A stretch of DNA of 64,000 bases from DASWTL01 sp966250385 (GTDB taxonomy: Bacteria; Bacteroidota; Bacteroidia; Sphingobacteriales; Sphingobacteriaceae). Made by a program: the position numbers and the translations under genes. The notes beneath the pieces were generated by a model that saw only the letters and a list, made by a program, of their open reading frames with translations, was not told the DNA's origin and did not search any database. Shown here piece after piece: positions 35,624 through 45,610 of the stretch; positions within the stretch are counted from its first letter, which is position 1, and each line of letters begins with the position of its first letter. The DNA lies in assembly GCA_966250385.1 (NCBI GenBank), contig CBINHC010000012.1, positions 62,001 through 126,000 on the forward strand, written 5' to 3'.

Positions 35624-36550
35624 TTGAAGTCTTCCCGCCTGAAATATTTCGGTGCAGCGATAAGCTCTACAGCAATGTGGGGCTTTTTCTCTATCCCCCT
35701 GCGGAACCTGCACGATTACCCTTCCGAACAGATCCTGCAGTGGCGGATCATCACCTCGCTGATCATTACCTGGCTGGTCATCCTGCTGTTCAGGCGTAAA
35801 AGCCTGGCCGGTGAGCTGGCCTTTCTGAGACAGCAATCGCCTTCGGGCCGGAAACGGATCATCACGCTGATTTTTCTCGCCGGTGTCCTGATCACGGGCA
35901 ACTGGTACTCGTTCATCTATGCGGTCAATCATGTAAGTTTGAAGTCCGCGGCTTTTGCCTACATGGTCTGCCCGCTGCTGACTGCGATGGGCGGCTTTCT
36001 GATCCTGAAGGAACACCTGACACCGCTCAAGCTGACCGCCATCGGTATCGCGTTTATCAGTATACTGATCCTCTCGCGCGGATCGCTCAGGGATGTATAC
36101 TGGTCGGTATTCGTTGCGTCCCTTTACGCTTTTTACCTGGTCATCCAGCGGATCGTCCGGGATCTTGACAAGTTCAATATGCTGGGGGTGCAGCTGCTGC
36201 TGTCCCTTATCCTGACGCTTCCGCTGTTTATTTCCCAGGGCGCAGGGATTCCGGATGCCCCGGAATTCTGGATCAATATCCTGGTGATCTCGGTCGTTTT
36301 CACGATCATCCCCCTGTTTCTGAGTCTGTATGCCCTAGTGGGGATCCCTTCATCGACCATGGGAATCATCATCTATGTGAATCCCGTGATTGCATTTGCC
36401 GTTGCGATCCTGTACTTTGGCGAAGAGGTTACCACCATGCAGGCGCTGGCTTATTCGCTGCTGGTTCTCGCTGTCATCATTTTCAATTCGGGCTTTCTCA
36501 GCGGTTTGATCGCCAGCAGGTACAAAAAAACAGCTGACAACCTCGCTTAA
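35624..36550 (+). CDS. EamA/DMT-family transporter
   Basis: A 308-residue protein with ten hydrophobic helices in two EamA repeats (about residues 8-150 and 155-298). It resembles RarD-like permeases of the drug/metabolite transporter superfamily. The start taken is TTG at 35624, 3 bp after ridA, because the first helix (YFGAAISSTAMWGFFSIPL) would be truncated by the next ATG. The substrate is unknown. The C-terminus (ASRYKKTADNLA) is basic and cytoplasmic. Confidence 0.88.
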   Translation: MKSSRLKYFGAAISSTAMWGFFSIPLRNLHDYPSEQILQWRIITSLIITWLVILLFRRKSLAGELAFLRQQSPSGRKRIITLIFLAGVLITGNWYSFIYAVNHVSLKSAAFAYMVCPLLTAMGGFLILKEHLTPLKLTAIGIAFISILILSRGSLRDVYWSVFVASLYAFYLVIQRIVRDLDKFNMLGVQLLLSLILTLPLFISQGAGIPDAPEFWINILVISVVFTIIPLFLSLYALVGIPSSTMGIIIYVNPVIAFAVAILYFGEEVTTMQALAYSLLVLAVIIFNSGFLSGLIASRYKKTADNLA

Positions 36551-36562
36551 ACTCCAACCGGT

Positions 36563-38668
36563 TTGAATGAAGAAACGCTGATAACTCCCATCGTATACCT
36601 GAAAGGCGTCGGGCCGCAGCGGGCTGATATCCTGCTGAAGGAACTGGGCATCCGCACCTACCGCGATCTGCTGGAGCACTATCCGTTCCGGTATATCGAC
36701 AGGACCCGGTTCTACAAGGTTCGGGAACTGCACCAGGACCTTCCTTCAGCCCAGGTAATCGGACGGGTCGTTTCCAAAGCGATCGCCGGGGAGAAACGCA
36801 GCCGGCGCCTGGTGGTCCAGTTCAGGGATGACACCGGGATCATGGAGCTCGTCTGGTTCCAGGGCGTCACATGGATCGATAAACTGATCCAGCCGGGAAT
36901 GGTGCTGATCATCCTGGGGAAACCGGCCGTGTTCAACGGAAAGGTTTCCATCTCTCATCCGGAACTGGAAGTCTGGGACCCCAAATCAAAGAAAACCGGA
37001 AATCTGACCCTGCAGCCCGTGTACAGTTCTACGGAAAAACTCAAGCAGTTTTCCCTGGACACCCGGGGAATCCAGCGTTTACAGGCCGGTCTGCTGGATA
37101 CGGTGCTGCGTCATCTGCCTGAAACGCTGCCCGGATATATCCGCGACACCCACCGGCTGGCCGACCGGGCCACGGCGATCAGGAATATTCATTTCCCCGA
37201 GGATGCGGATGCCCTGGAAAAGGCGCGGTACCGGCTGAAGTTTGAGGAACTGTTCTTTATCCAGCTCAAGCTGCTCAAGAACAAGCTGCTCCGGACCCGC
37301 AAGTACCGGGGTTTCATATTCGACCAGGTTGGTCCTGCATTCAACGAGTTTTATAATGAACGCCTGCCCTTTGACCTGACCGGAGCGCAGAAAAGGGTTC
37401 TCCGAGAGATTCGCACGGATACCCAGCGGGGCGTCCAGATGAACCGGCTCCTGCAGGGCGATGTGGGCAGCGGCAAAACGATCGTCGCGCTGATGACCAT
37501 GCTCCTGGCCCTGGACAACGGGCACCAGGCCTGTATGATGGCTCCGACGGAGATCCTCGCCCAGCAGCATTTCCAGTCGGTCAGCAAGCTTGTCGGCGAC
37601 GACTTTATCACCGTTGAGCTCCTGACGGGGTCAACTCCCCGGAAAAAGCGCAGGGAGATCCTTGAAAAACTGCAGTCGGGGGAGCTTCAGGTCCTGATCG
37701 GCACCCATGCGCTTTTGGAGGATACCGTACAATTCCGGGATCTCGGCCTCGTGGTGATCGATGAGCAGCACCGGTTCGGTGTGGAACAGCGCGCCCGGTT
37801 ATGGCGGAAGAACACGACGCCCCCGCACATCCTGGTGATGACGGCCACGCCGATACCGCGAACACTTGCCATGACCCTTTACGGGGACCTGGACGTATCC
37901 GTGATCGACGAATTGCCGGCCGGAAGGAAACCGATCAAAACGGTGCACCTGTACGAACACCAGCGTCTGCGGATGTATGGTTTTATGCGGGAGGAAATGG
38001 CGAAAGGCCGCCAGGTCTACGTGGTCTACCCGCTGATCAAAGAAAGCGAAAAACTTGACCTTCTTCACCTCGAGGCAGGCATTCAGAATATCTCGGACGT
38101 ATTCCCGCTGCCCGATTACCGGATCAGCATCGTTCACGGAAAGCTGTCGCCGGCGGACAAGGATTTCGAGATGCAGCGGTTTGTCAGGGGGGAGACCCAG
38201 ATCATGGTGGCTACGACCGTCATCGAAGTCGGTGTGAATGTTCCGAATGCCAGCGTGATGATCATCGAGAATTCGGAGCGGTTCGGGCTTTCCCAGCTGC
38301 ACCAGCTTCGGGGCCGGGTCGGCCGGGGAGCCGAGCAGTCTTTCTGTATCCTGATGTCATCGGCCAAACTGAGCCGCGAGGCGAAGATCCGGCTGGAAAC
38401 GATGGTCCGGACGAATGACGGATTTGAGATCTCGGAGATCGACCTCCAGCTGCGCGGACCGGGTGATATCGAAGGGACTCAGCAGAGCGGCGTGCTTGAC
38501 CTGAAGCTGGCGGACCTGGCACAGGATCAGCAGATTCTGCAGGTCGCCCGCGCGGCCGTGATCGAAATATTCGAAAAGGACCCGGACCTGAGCAGCCCGG
38601 ACCACGAACTCCTGCTCCGGCATTTCAGTGAAAAAAGTCCGGGTATCAGCTGGAACAAGATTTCCTGA
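36563..38668 (+). CDS. recG: ATP-dependent DNA helicase RecG
   Basis: A 701-residue helicase that reverses stalled forks and resolves Holliday-like junctions. The N-terminal wedge (OB fold) spans about residues 55-150, with PSAQVIGRVVSK. Walker A GDVGSGKT is near residue 300, the DEQH box VIDEQHRFG near 400, and LRGRVGRG of motif VI near 588. The most upstream sensible start is TTG at 36563, giving MNEETLITPIVYLKGVG, which matches the family opening; no in-frame ATG is available there. It follows the EamA gene by 12 bp. Confidence 0.96.
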   Translation: MNEETLITPIVYLKGVGPQRADILLKELGIRTYRDLLEHYPFRYIDRTRFYKVRELHQDLPSAQVIGRVVSKAIAGEKRSRRLVVQFRDDTGIMELVWFQGVTWIDKLIQPGMVLIILGKPAVFNGKVSISHPELEVWDPKSKKTGNLTLQPVYSSTEKLKQFSLDTRGIQRLQAGLLDTVLRHLPETLPGYIRDTHRLADRATAIRNIHFPEDADALEKARYRLKFEELFFIQLKLLKNKLLRTRKYRGFIFDQVGPAFNEFYNERLPFDLTGAQKRVLREIRTDTQRGVQMNRLLQGDVGSGKTIVALMTMLLALDNGHQACMMAPTEILAQQHFQSVSKLVGDDFITVELLTGSTPRKKRREILEKLQSGELQVLIGTHALLEDTVQFRDLGLVVIDEQHRFGVEQRARLWRKNTTPPHILVMTATPIPRTLAMTLYGDLDVSVIDELPAGRKPIKTVHLYEHQRLRMYGFMREEMAKGRQVYVVYPLIKESEKLDLLHLEAGIQNISDVFPLPDYRISIVHGKLSPADKDFEMQRFVRGETQIMVATTVIEVGVNVPNASVMIIENSERFGLSQLHQLRGRVGRGAEQSFCILMSSAKLSREAKIRLETMVRTNDGFEISEIDLQLRGPGDIEGTQQSGVLDLKLADLAQDQQILQVARAAVIEIFEKDPDLSSPDHELLLRHFSEKSPGISWNKIS

Positions 38669-38754
38669 AAAATCCTGTTAAATTTGCCGTCCCGGTCCGG
38701 CCGCCGTTGAGTCTGTCAACAAAAAGTCCGTCCGGACGTTAGGGCCTTTGCCCT

Positions 38755-38762
38755 TAATTTCG
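38755..38762 (+). promoter_or_regulatory. Near-consensus -7 box 5 nt before the MFS gene
   Basis: TAATTTCG (one mismatch to TAnnTTTG) ends 5 nt before the GTG at 38768, the same sequence and geometry as upstream of plsC. Confidence 0.35.
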
Positions 38763-38767
38763 AAACT

Positions 38768-40045
38768 GTGAAAGACAAACCTGCGCAGGGAGTAAAACCC
38801 GATCCGTATATCGCCCTCAGATTTCCCGAGTTCCGTTCCTACATCGGAATGCGGTTCTTTTTCACCTTCGCCTACCAGATGCAGGCGATCATCATCGGGT
38901 ACCACATTTATGAGCTCACCAGGGATCCGCTGGCCCTCGGACTCGTGGGACTGTGCGAAGCGATCCCTTCCATCGGGATCTCGCTTTACGGCGGCTATGT
39001 GGCGGACAAATCGGACAAACGTAAGCTCTTGCTGGGGATTTTCACCGCGATGTTCTTCTGCTCGTTCGTACTCTTCCTGGTCACGCTCGAACCGGTTCAT
39101 AAAATCCTCCCGGCGAACTGGATCTTACCCATGATGTACCTGATGATCTTCGGGATCGGCATCGCACGCGGGTTTTACAGCCCCGCAGCCTTCTCCTTGA
39201 TGGCGATGATCATTCCCAAGGAACATTATCCCAATTCAAGTACCTGGAACAGCTCAAGCTGGCAGGCGGCCACCATCCTGGGCCCGGCGACAGGCGGACT
39301 TATCTATGGGTTCTTCGGCGTCTCCTGGACCTTTGCGACGATCCTGGTTTTCATCCTGGTTTCCCTTTACTGCGTTTACATTCTGAAACCTCACCCGCCG
39401 GTCTACGTACCGCGGGAAAACATCTTCGAGAGCCTGTCCCAGGGAGTCCGGTTTGTTTTCGGAAACCGGATGATGCTTGGCGCCATGACGCTGGATCTCT
39501 TCTCGGTATTTTTCGGAGGCGCAGTAGCGCTGCTGCCCGTGTTCGCAAATGATATTTTGAAGGTCGGATCCGAAGGTCTCGGACTGATGCGCGCAGCGAC
39601 CGCGTCCGGGGCTGTCCTGACGATGTTTGCCATGACGCGCTTTTCGCCCATGGGGAAACCGTGGCGGAACCTCCTGATCGCCGTTGCCGGATTCGGGACC
39701 TCTATTTTCTGCTTCGGGCTTTCAACGAATTTTTACCTGTCGCTATTTCTGCTTTTCTGTGAGGGCGCATTCGACAGCGTAAGCGTGATCATCCGGTCCA
39801 CCATCATGCAGCTGCTGACGCCGGACGAGATGCGGGGCAGGGTATCATCGGTCAACTCCATGTTCATCGGATCGTCCAATGAGATCGGGGCATTCGAATC
39901 AGGACTCGCGGCCCGGCTGCTGGGTACGGTTCCGGCGGTGGTATTCGGTTCCACCATGACCCTTCTGGTCGTGACGGCAACATGGCTGAAGACCCGGAAA
40001 CTCGTTCCGCTGGGCCTGCATGAGATCAATAAGAAGCCTTCATGA
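38768..40045 (+). CDS. MFS exporter (EntS-like)
   Basis: A 425-residue major facilitator with twelve predicted helices. After helix 2 comes the loop motif GGYVADKSDKRKLLL (near residue 76), a form of the MFS A-motif. The overall pattern resembles the MFS_3/EntS enterobactin exporter subgroup. The start is GTG at 38768; the first 25 residues are cytoplasmic and polar. The substrate is not evident. The 3' end overlaps the convergent PLDc_N gene by six bases. Confidence 0.88.
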   Translation: MKDKPAQGVKPDPYIALRFPEFRSYIGMRFFFTFAYQMQAIIIGYHIYELTRDPLALGLVGLCEAIPSIGISLYGGYVADKSDKRKLLLGIFTAMFFCSFVLFLVTLEPVHKILPANWILPMMYLMIFGIGIARGFYSPAAFSLMAMIIPKEHYPNSSTWNSSSWQAATILGPATGGLIYGFFGVSWTFATILVFILVSLYCVYILKPHPPVYVPRENIFESLSQGVRFVFGNRMMLGAMTLDLFSVFFGGAVALLPVFANDILKVGSEGLGLMRAATASGAVLTMFAMTRFSPMGKPWRNLLIAVAGFGTSIFCFGLSTNFYLSLFLLFCEGAFDSVSVIIRSTIMQLLTPDEMRGRVSSVNSMFIGSSNEIGAFESGLAARLLGTVPAVVFGSTMTLLVVTATWLKTRKLVPLGLHEINKKPS

Positions 40046-40243
40046 TGCCCGCTGCCGTCCAAGCACGAGGTAAGCGATACATCCCAGAAACGGGGCCATG
40101 AAGATAATCACGACCCAAAGGACCTTCGTCAGGCCGGGTGCCGGGGACCTGAAGATGTCCGCCAGGGAGTAAACGATCAGCAGGAACCATAATAGTGCGG
40201 CCGCCACGATCACCCAGGTGGCCGACTCTAAAAAGTTTTCCAT
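40040..40243 (-). CDS. Small PLDc_N-domain membrane protein
   Basis: A 67-residue protein with two hydrophobic helices (about residues 8-28 and 42-60) joined by DIFRSPAPGLTKVLW, ending in IAYLVLGRQR. This is the phospholipase D-nuclease N-terminal (PLDc_N) module, found alone in many bacteria or fused to cardiolipin synthase. No catalytic part is present. It overlaps the convergent MFS gene by six bases and lies 43 bp before the end of the ABC exporter's gene on the same strand. Confidence 0.8.
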   Translation of the reverse strand: MENFLESATWVIVAAALLWFLLIVYSLADIFRSPAPGLTKVLWVVIIFMAPFLGCIAYLVLGRQRAS

Positions 40244-40286
40244 GGAGCTTTTTAAATCAATGACAGCGAAGCGCCGATTTTGTTGT

Positions 40287-42041
40287 CTACGCTTCGGTGA
40301 GATACTTTTCGCCGATCTGCTGTCTCCACATCGCGTAATACAGGCCCTTTTCTTCGATCAGGTCGTTGTGCCGCCCCGCCTCAACGATATTGCCTTTTTC
40401 AAGCACGAAGATCTTGTCGGCATGCATGATCGTGGAAAGCCGGTGTGCGATCAGGATCGTGATATGCTCCTGCATGTCGGACACGTCGCGGATAGTCTTG
40501 GTGATCTCCTCCTCTGTCAGGGAATCGAGGGCCGAGGTCGCCTCGTCAAAGACCAGGATATCCGGCCGTCTGAGCAGCGCCCGGGCAATGGACAGCCGCT
40601 GCTTCTCACCGCCTGACACCTTCACGCCGCCTTCGCCGATCACCGTGTCAAGACCCTTGTCCGCACGGGCCATCAGCGACTGGCAGGCCGCCTTATTCAG
40701 GACCTCCATACATTCGGCATCCGTGGCGCCGGGTCTCACGAACAGCAGGTTCTCGCGGATCGTACCGGAGAACAACTGGGTGTCCTGGGTGACGAACCCG
40801 ATCTTTTCACGAAGCTCATTCAGATCGATGTCGCCGGAGGGAATATTGTTGTAGAGTACCCGACCGTCCTGCGGCGGATACAGACCAACCAGCAGCTTGA
40901 CCAGGGTCGTTTTACCGGAACCGGAAGGTCCGACGAACGCGATGGTTTCGCCCTGACGGGTCTCGAACGAAATATTGTTCAGGGCATTCCGCAATGCCGT
41001 CTGATGGCGGAAGCTGACATTCTCGAACGTCAGGGACGACAGGTTCTGCAGGCGGACGGGATTCGCGGGTACGACCTCTTTTGGGGTGTTCAGAATCTTC
41101 CTGAAGTTGTCCAGGGACACCTCCGTTTCACGGTAGGTATTAATGATGTTCCCCAGTTCCTGCAGGGGGCCGAAGATGAAGAACGAGTACAGGAACAGGG
41201 AGAAGAACTCCCCGATGGTGATCTGCCCGTCATAGATCAGGTAGATCATCAGGAAGATGATGCAGTTCCGCAACAGATTCACGAGTGTTCCCTGGACAAA
41301 ACTGAGACTGCGGACATACTTGACTTTTTTCAGCTCCAGAACGAGAATCCGCTCCGTGGTATTGTTCAAACGCTCGATCTCCTGGGCCGATAATCCCAGA
41401 CTCTTGACCAGTTCAATGTTCCGCAGCGACTCGGTCGTTGACCCGGCAAGGGCGGTCGTTTCGCTGACGATGGTTTTCTGAACCTTCTTGATCCGCTTTG
41501 ACAGGACCGAACTGATCGTACCGAGGACCGGTATGACCGAGATATAGAAAACCGCGATGATCCAGTGGATACTTACCGCATAAATGAATACAAAGGTGAT
41601 CCCGATCACGCTGGTGAACACGATATTGATAAAGGAGGTGATCAGTTTCTCGGTGTCCGTGCGAACCTTCTGAAGGATGCCAAGCGTTTCCCCGCTCCGC
41701 TGATCCTCGAATACCTGGTACGGGAGTTCCAGCGAGTGGGCAAGCCCGTCGGAGTAGATCCTGGCGCCAAGGCGCTGGGTAATGACGTTCACGTAGTAAT
41801 CCTGAAAGTTCTTGGCGATCCGCGACACCATGGCGACGCCCATGGCGGCCAGGATCAGCATTCCGGCACCCCTGAAAAATTCTTCAGTGGTATAATCCCG
41901 GTAATGGGTAACATACTTATCGATGATCTTCCTGAAGATCCAGGGATCCAGGAAGGAAAAGATCTGGTTGATGGCTGCCAGCGGTAACGCGATTGCGAAA
42001 AGCCCCTTGTAGCGTTTCAGATAATTCAGGAGTAGCCTCAT
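40287..42041 (-). CDS. ABC exporter, fused membrane and ATPase domains (MsbA-like)
   Basis: A 584-residue half-transporter. Six helices lie in the first 320 residues, followed by a nucleotide-binding domain with GPSGSGKTT near residue 370, signature VSGGEKQR near 473, Walker B ILVFDEATSALD near 494 and the H-loop IAHRLST. It would homodimerise and export a lipid or hydrophobic compound. The gene follows frr after a terminator and may have a separate promoter. It resembles MsbA but could equally be a multidrug exporter. Confidence 0.93.
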   Translation of the reverse strand: MRLLLNYLKRYKGLFAIALPLAAINQIFSFLDPWIFRKIIDKYVTHYRDYTTEEFFRGAGMLILAAMGVAMVSRIAKNFQDYYVNVITQRLGARIYSDGLAHSLELPYQVFEDQRSGETLGILQKVRTDTEKLITSFINIVFTSVIGITFVFIYAVSIHWIIAVFYISVIPVLGTISSVLSKRIKKVQKTIVSETTALAGSTTESLRNIELVKSLGLSAQEIERLNNTTERILVLELKKVKYVRSLSFVQGTLVNLLRNCIIFLMIYLIYDGQITIGEFFSLFLYSFFIFGPLQELGNIINTYRETEVSLDNFRKILNTPKEVVPANPVRLQNLSSLTFENVSFRHQTALRNALNNISFETRQGETIAFVGPSGSGKTTLVKLLVGLYPPQDGRVLYNNIPSGDIDLNELREKIGFVTQDTQLFSGTIRENLLFVRPGATDAECMEVLNKAACQSLMARADKGLDTVIGEGGVKVSGGEKQRLSIARALLRRPDILVFDEATSALDSLTEEEITKTIRDVSDMQEHITILIAHRLSTIMHADKIFVLEKGNIVEAGRHNDLIEEKGLYYAMWRQQIGEKYLTEA

Positions 42042-42058
42042 GGGATGAAATTAAAAAA

Positions 42059-42086
42059 GGGAATGTTGTAATAACCCCATTCCCCT
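42059..42086 (-). terminator. Intrinsic terminator after frr
   Basis: GGGAATG (42059-42065) pairs with CATTCCC (42078-42084) across a 12-nt loop, followed on the minus strand by a T-run (complement of 42053-42058). Confidence 0.75.
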
Positions 42087-42107
42087 TCGTCTGTTTATTA
42101 ATGGACC

Positions 42108-42671
42108 TCAGACGGTCATGATATCTTTCTCTTTGGCCTCCGCAAGCTTGTCCACGCGGATGATATAGGCGTCGGTCAGCTTCTGAACCTCGGCTTCACC
42201 GGCTTTCATTTCGTCCTCGGATACGCCCTCGGCCTTCAGCCGTTTAATCTTTTCGTTCGCATCCTTTCGGATGTTGCGAATGGCGATGCGGCCCTTCTCC
42301 GCCTCTTCCTTGGATTTCTTAACCAGGTCACGGCGGCGTTCCTCGGTCAGCGGCGGCACGTTCAGGCGGATCACCACCCCGTCGTTCTGCGGATTCAGAC
42401 CGAGATTGGAATTAATAATGGCTTTTTCAATAGGTCCGAGCAAACTCTTCTCCCACGGCTGAACGACCAGCGTGCGGGCATCGGGAGTGTTGATATTTCC
42501 AACCTGTGAAAGCGGGGTAGGGTTGCCGTAGTATTCTACCATAACACCATCCAGCATGGACGGCATTGCTTTGCCGGCACGCACCTTTGTAAGTTCCGCA
42601 TCGCAAAAGTCAACGGCCTTCTCCATGCTTGCTTTCGCATCGTTAAGTTGTTTCTTTATAAGCTCGTTCAT
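42108..42671 (-). CDS. frr: Ribosome recycling factor
   Basis: The 187-residue factor splits post-termination ribosomes with EF-G. It has the standard three-helix-bundle sequence with KVRAGKAMPSMLDGVMVEYYG, LSQVGNINTPDARTLVVQPW and RRDLVKKSKEEAEKGR. Length matches the family (about 185). It lies 58 bp downstream of pyrH and has a consensus -7 box 17 nt before its ATG, so it may also be transcribed alone. A terminator follows. Confidence 0.97.
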   Translation of the reverse strand: MNELIKKQLNDAKASMEKAVDFCDAELTKVRAGKAMPSMLDGVMVEYYGNPTPLSQVGNINTPDARTLVVQPWEKSLLGPIEKAIINSNLGLNPQNDGVVIRLNVPPLTEERRRDLVKKSKEEAEKGRIAIRNIRKDANEKIKRLKAEGVSEDEMKAGEAEVQKLTDAYIIRVDKLAEAKEKDIMTV

Positions 42672-42688
42672 ATGGTTTACTTAGACAG

Positions 42689-42696
42689 CAAAAATA
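42689..42696 (-). promoter_or_regulatory. Consensus -7 promoter element for frr
   Basis: TATTTTTG on the minus strand fits TAnnTTTG exactly, 17 nt before the frr ATG. Confidence 0.45.
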
Positions 42697-42729
42697 TAAA
42701 AAAAAGTAGGAAGTAACAGGAACGGCCGT

Positions 42730-43437
42730 CTACCCTTTGACCAGGGTACCGATCGGTTCGCCCTGCGCGATCCGCATGAAATTACCGGGCTTGTTCATAT
42801 CGAAAACGATGATCGGCAGGTTATTTTCCTGGCACAGGGTGAATGCCGTCATATCCATGACATTCAGGTTCTTGTCGTATACCTCCTGGAAACTGATCTC
42901 GTCATACCGGGTCGCAGAAGAGTCCTTTTCCGGATCAGCAGTATAGATACCATCCACCCGGGTTCCTTTCAGAACCGCATCCGCATTGATCTCAATGGCA
43001 CGAAGCGACGCGGCGGTATCAGTCGTAAAGTAGGGGTTCCCTGTACCTGCTCCGAAGATGACGATGCGCCCTTTTTCCAGGTGCCGCATGGCTCTGCGGC
43101 GGATGAACGGTTCGCAGATCTGCTCCATCTTAATGGCGGTCAGCAGGCGGGTCTTTACGCCGACCTTCTCCAGGGCGTCCTGAAGGGCCATGCTGTTGAT
43201 CACCGTCGCAAGCATCCCCATATAGTCGGCCTGTACCCTGTCCATCCCGGCCTTTTCAGCACTCAGTCCCCGGTAGATATTGCCGCCGCCGATCACGATG
43301 GCGATCTCCAGACCCTTGGCATGCACCGCTTTTATATCCTGGGCATACTGGGCTACGCGGTCAATATCAATTCCATACTGTTTGTCACCCATCAGGGACT
43401 CACCACTAAGTTTAAGGAGGATTCTTTTATATTTCAT
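42730..43437 (-). CDS. pyrH: UMP kinase
   Basis: A 235-residue amino-acid-kinase-fold enzyme that phosphorylates UMP to UDP. Motifs include [13 protein letters not shown] at the N-terminus, [10 protein letters not shown] near residue 50, [15 protein letters not shown] near 132 and [13 protein letters not shown] near 156. It sits between nagA and frr; the pyrH-frr pair is conserved across bacteria. A consensus -7 box lies 35 nt upstream. Confidence 0.97.
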   Translation of the reverse strand: MKYKRILLKLSGESLMGDKQYGIDIDRVAQYAQDIKAVHAKGLEIAIVIGGGNIYRGLSAEKAGMDRVQADYMGMLATVINSMALQDALEKVGVKTRLLTAIKMEQICEPFIRRRAMRHLEKGRIVIFGAGTGNPYFTTDTAASLRAIEINADAVLKGTRVDGIYTADPEKDSSATRYDEISFQEVYDKNLNVMDMTAFTLCQENNLPIIVFDMNKPGNFMRIAQGEPIGTLVKG

Positions 43438-43472
43438 GAAATGTTCTTTTACGAGCCGGGGTAATGGCAGGC

Positions 43473-43480
43473 CAAAATTA
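43473..43480 (-). promoter_or_regulatory. Consensus -7 promoter element for pyrH
   Basis: TAATTTTG on the minus strand matches TAnnTTTG, in the short gap between nagA and pyrH. Confidence 0.45.
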
Positions 43481-43481
43481 T

Positions 43482-44621
43482 TTAATTAAAATCAGTTGTT
43501 AAATCAGAAAGTACGGGTGCGCCTCTAAAGGACACCTGTTGAACGGTATAGTTTTTATCAAAGACGACGAAGTCCGCTGAATATCCCTTTTTGATCTGCC
43601 CTTTGACATCGTCCTGCCGGACAAGTTCGGCAGGATACAGCGACGCCATGTTCACGGCCTCAGCCAGTGGAATGCCGGCCTGTTCAACGCCGTTCCGGAC
43701 CGATTGAAGCATGGTCAGCGCCGAGCCGGACAGCGTGCCGTCAGGCATCGTATAGCGGTCACCCCGGAATACGTGCTGGTATATGCCCTGCGATGCCTCC
43801 GTAACGGCGTCCGTAATAAAGAACAACCGGTTTCCCAGGAGCGCTTTGGCCATCCGGAGTATGCCGAAATGGACATGTATTCCGTCAGCGATAATGCTGG
43901 CATAGGGCTTCTTTTCGAAGATGGCCGCAGGAAGTCCGGGCTCACGATGGTGTACCGGTGACATGGCGTTGAAAAGATGGGTCGCGGCGTGTACCGGATT
44001 GTTCAGAAACCGGATCGCTTCCTCGTAGGTCGCATTGCTGTGCCCGCAGGAAATAATAATTCCGGATTCGTCCAGGTACCGGATGACTTCCGGGTCCTGC
44101 AGTTCAGGAGCGACGGTCATGATCCGAAGCTCGCCCGAAGCCCGTTCCACCCAGCTTTTCACCTCGCTCAGCTCGGCCTTCTTGATATACTCTTCGGGAT
44201 GGGCGCCTTTCCTTAACGGGTTCAGATACGGACCCTCCAGATGGAGTCCCTGGAAGATCCCCCGCGACCGCGGCCGGAAAGCCAGCGCAGCGTCGATCGC
44301 CTCTTCCACGACGGCATTGCTGTTGGTCGCCACCGTAGCAAAGAAACCGGTCGTCCCCTGCTTCAGCAGATCGTCCTCCATCTGCTGAAGAGCGTCGGCG
44401 GTCGGTATTCCGCCGAACAGCTTACCGCCGCTGCCGTAGATCTGCACGTCGATCAGACCGGGAGCCAGGTACGCGCCCTGCAGGTCAACCCGCTGTGCGT
44501 CTGCCGGAACTCCCCCTTCAGGCACCACATCCAGGATACGATCGCCCTGTACGAGTACGGCATGCCCGGAAAGTTCCGAGCCGTTGGATACAATAATACA
44601 ATTAAGGTAAGCTGTGGTCAT
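43482..44621 (-). CDS. nagA: N-acetylglucosamine-6-phosphate deacetylase
   Basis: A 379-residue amidohydrolase that removes acetate from GlcNAc-6-P in amino-sugar and cell-wall recycling. Recognisable blocks are [12 protein letters not shown] near residue 55, the metal ligand in HLEGPYLNP near 126, [11 protein letters not shown] near 191, [17 protein letters not shown] and the catalytic aspartate in FITDAV near 267. The gene is inserted between tsf and pyrH, which is not the usual neighbourhood of nagA. A terminator separates it from tsf, so it is probably independently controlled. Confidence 0.95.
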   Translation of the reverse strand: MTTAYLNCIIVSNGSELSGHAVLVQGDRILDVVPEGGVPADAQRVDLQGAYLAPGLIDVQIYGSGGKLFGGIPTADALQQMEDDLLKQGTTGFFATVATNSNAVVEEAIDAALAFRPRSRGIFQGLHLEGPYLNPLRKGAHPEEYIKKAELSEVKSWVERASGELRIMTVAPELQDPEVIRYLDESGIIISCGHSNATYEEAIRFLNNPVHAATHLFNAMSPVHHREPGLPAAIFEKKPYASIIADGIHVHFGILRMAKALLGNRLFFITDAVTEASQGIYQHVFRGDRYTMPDGTLSGSALTMLQSVRNGVEQAGIPLAEAVNMASLYPAELVRQDDVKGQIKKGYSADFVVFDKNYTVQQVSFRGAPVLSDLTTDFN

Positions 44622-44694
44622 GGTTGTCTTGCTGATGGTACAGCATCTCCGGTTACAAAAGATCCCGAAACAGGTTCAGGACGACACATTAATG

Positions 44695-44726
44695 CAAAAA
44701 AAATCCCCGCCGTTCTGGCGAGGATT
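44695..44726 (-). terminator. Intrinsic terminator after tsf
   Basis: AATCC-C-CGCC (44702-44711) pairs with GGCG-A-GGATT (44717-44726) with one mismatch. A run of eight T follows on the minus strand. Confidence 0.85.
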
Positions 44727-44737
44727 AAAATAACGAA

Positions 44738-45577
44738 TTAGGCCCCTAACTGAACCCGCTTGAAAGCAGTTACCGTTAAGCCCTTGCTTACACTGTCAAG
44801 GAACTGGGCGATATTCTTGGAGCTGTCTTTTACGAACTCCTGGTTCAGTAACGTGGAATCCTTGTAAAATTTGTTAAGCTTACCGGCAGCGATCTTCTCA
44901 ACCATTTCCTCAGGTTTTCCTTCAGCACGGATCTGCTCTTTGGCGATCTCCATTTCACGCTCGATAGTCCGTGAATCAACATCACCTTTATCAATAGCTA
45001 CCGGGTTCATCGCAGCGATCTGCATGGCTACGTCCTTACCGGCTTCTTCAGCACCTGCAGCATCGGCACTTAACGCAACCAGTACGCCTAAACGGTAGTT
45101 ACCGTGAATATAAGCGATCACCTTCTCTCCGGATACGGATTCGAATTTAGACACGCCGATTTTCTCACCGATCTTACCGGTCTGGTCAATGATCTGATCA
45201 GCAAGCTTGGTTCCGTTCAGTTCCAGGGAAGTAAGTTCTTCCAGGGAAGCCGGGTTTTTCTCGATAGCCAGATCAGCGATGCTGTTTGCGAAGGCAACGA
45301 AATCCGCATTCTTCGCAACAAAGTCAGTTTCGCAGTTCAGCTCGACAACGATACCGCGTTTTCCGTCAGCAGTTGTCTTGGCGATTACAACACCTTCATT
45401 GGATTCACGATCCTGACGGCTTGCAGCAACTTTGGCACCCTTCTTACGCAGGTAGTCAATAGCAGCTTCGAAATCACCGTTGGCTTCGGTCAATGCTTTT
45501 TTGCAGTCCATCATACCGGCACCGGTTTGCTGGCGCAGTTTATTTACGTCTGAAGCAGAAATTTGTACTGTAGACAT
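44738..45577 (-). CDS. tsf: Elongation factor Ts
   Basis: The 279-residue nucleotide-exchange factor for EF-Tu starts with the UBA-like domain VNKLRQQTGAGMMDCKKAL and continues with LRKKGAKVAASRQDRESNEG, GIVVELNCETDFVAKN and the core with YIHGNYRLGVLV. Length is usual for the family. It is the last gene of the rplM-rpsI-rpsB-tsf unit, 100 bp after rpsB, and is followed by a terminator. The gap to rpsB contains a 7-nt-periodic hairpin. Confidence 0.97.
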   Translation of the reverse strand: MSTVQISASDVNKLRQQTGAGMMDCKKALTEANGDFEAAIDYLRKKGAKVAASRQDRESNEGVVIAKTTADGKRGIVVELNCETDFVAKNADFVAFANSIADLAIEKNPASLEELTSLELNGTKLADQIIDQTGKIGEKIGVSKFESVSGEKVIAYIHGNYRLGVLVALSADAAGAEEAGKDVAMQIAAMNPVAIDKGDVDSRTIEREMEIAKEQIRAEGKPEEMVEKIAAGKLNKFYKDSTLLNQEFVKDSSKNIAQFLDSVSKGLTVTAFKRVQLGA

Positions 45578-45610
45578 GTCTTATTTCTTTAAGTGGTTTT
45601 ATAAAAGTTA

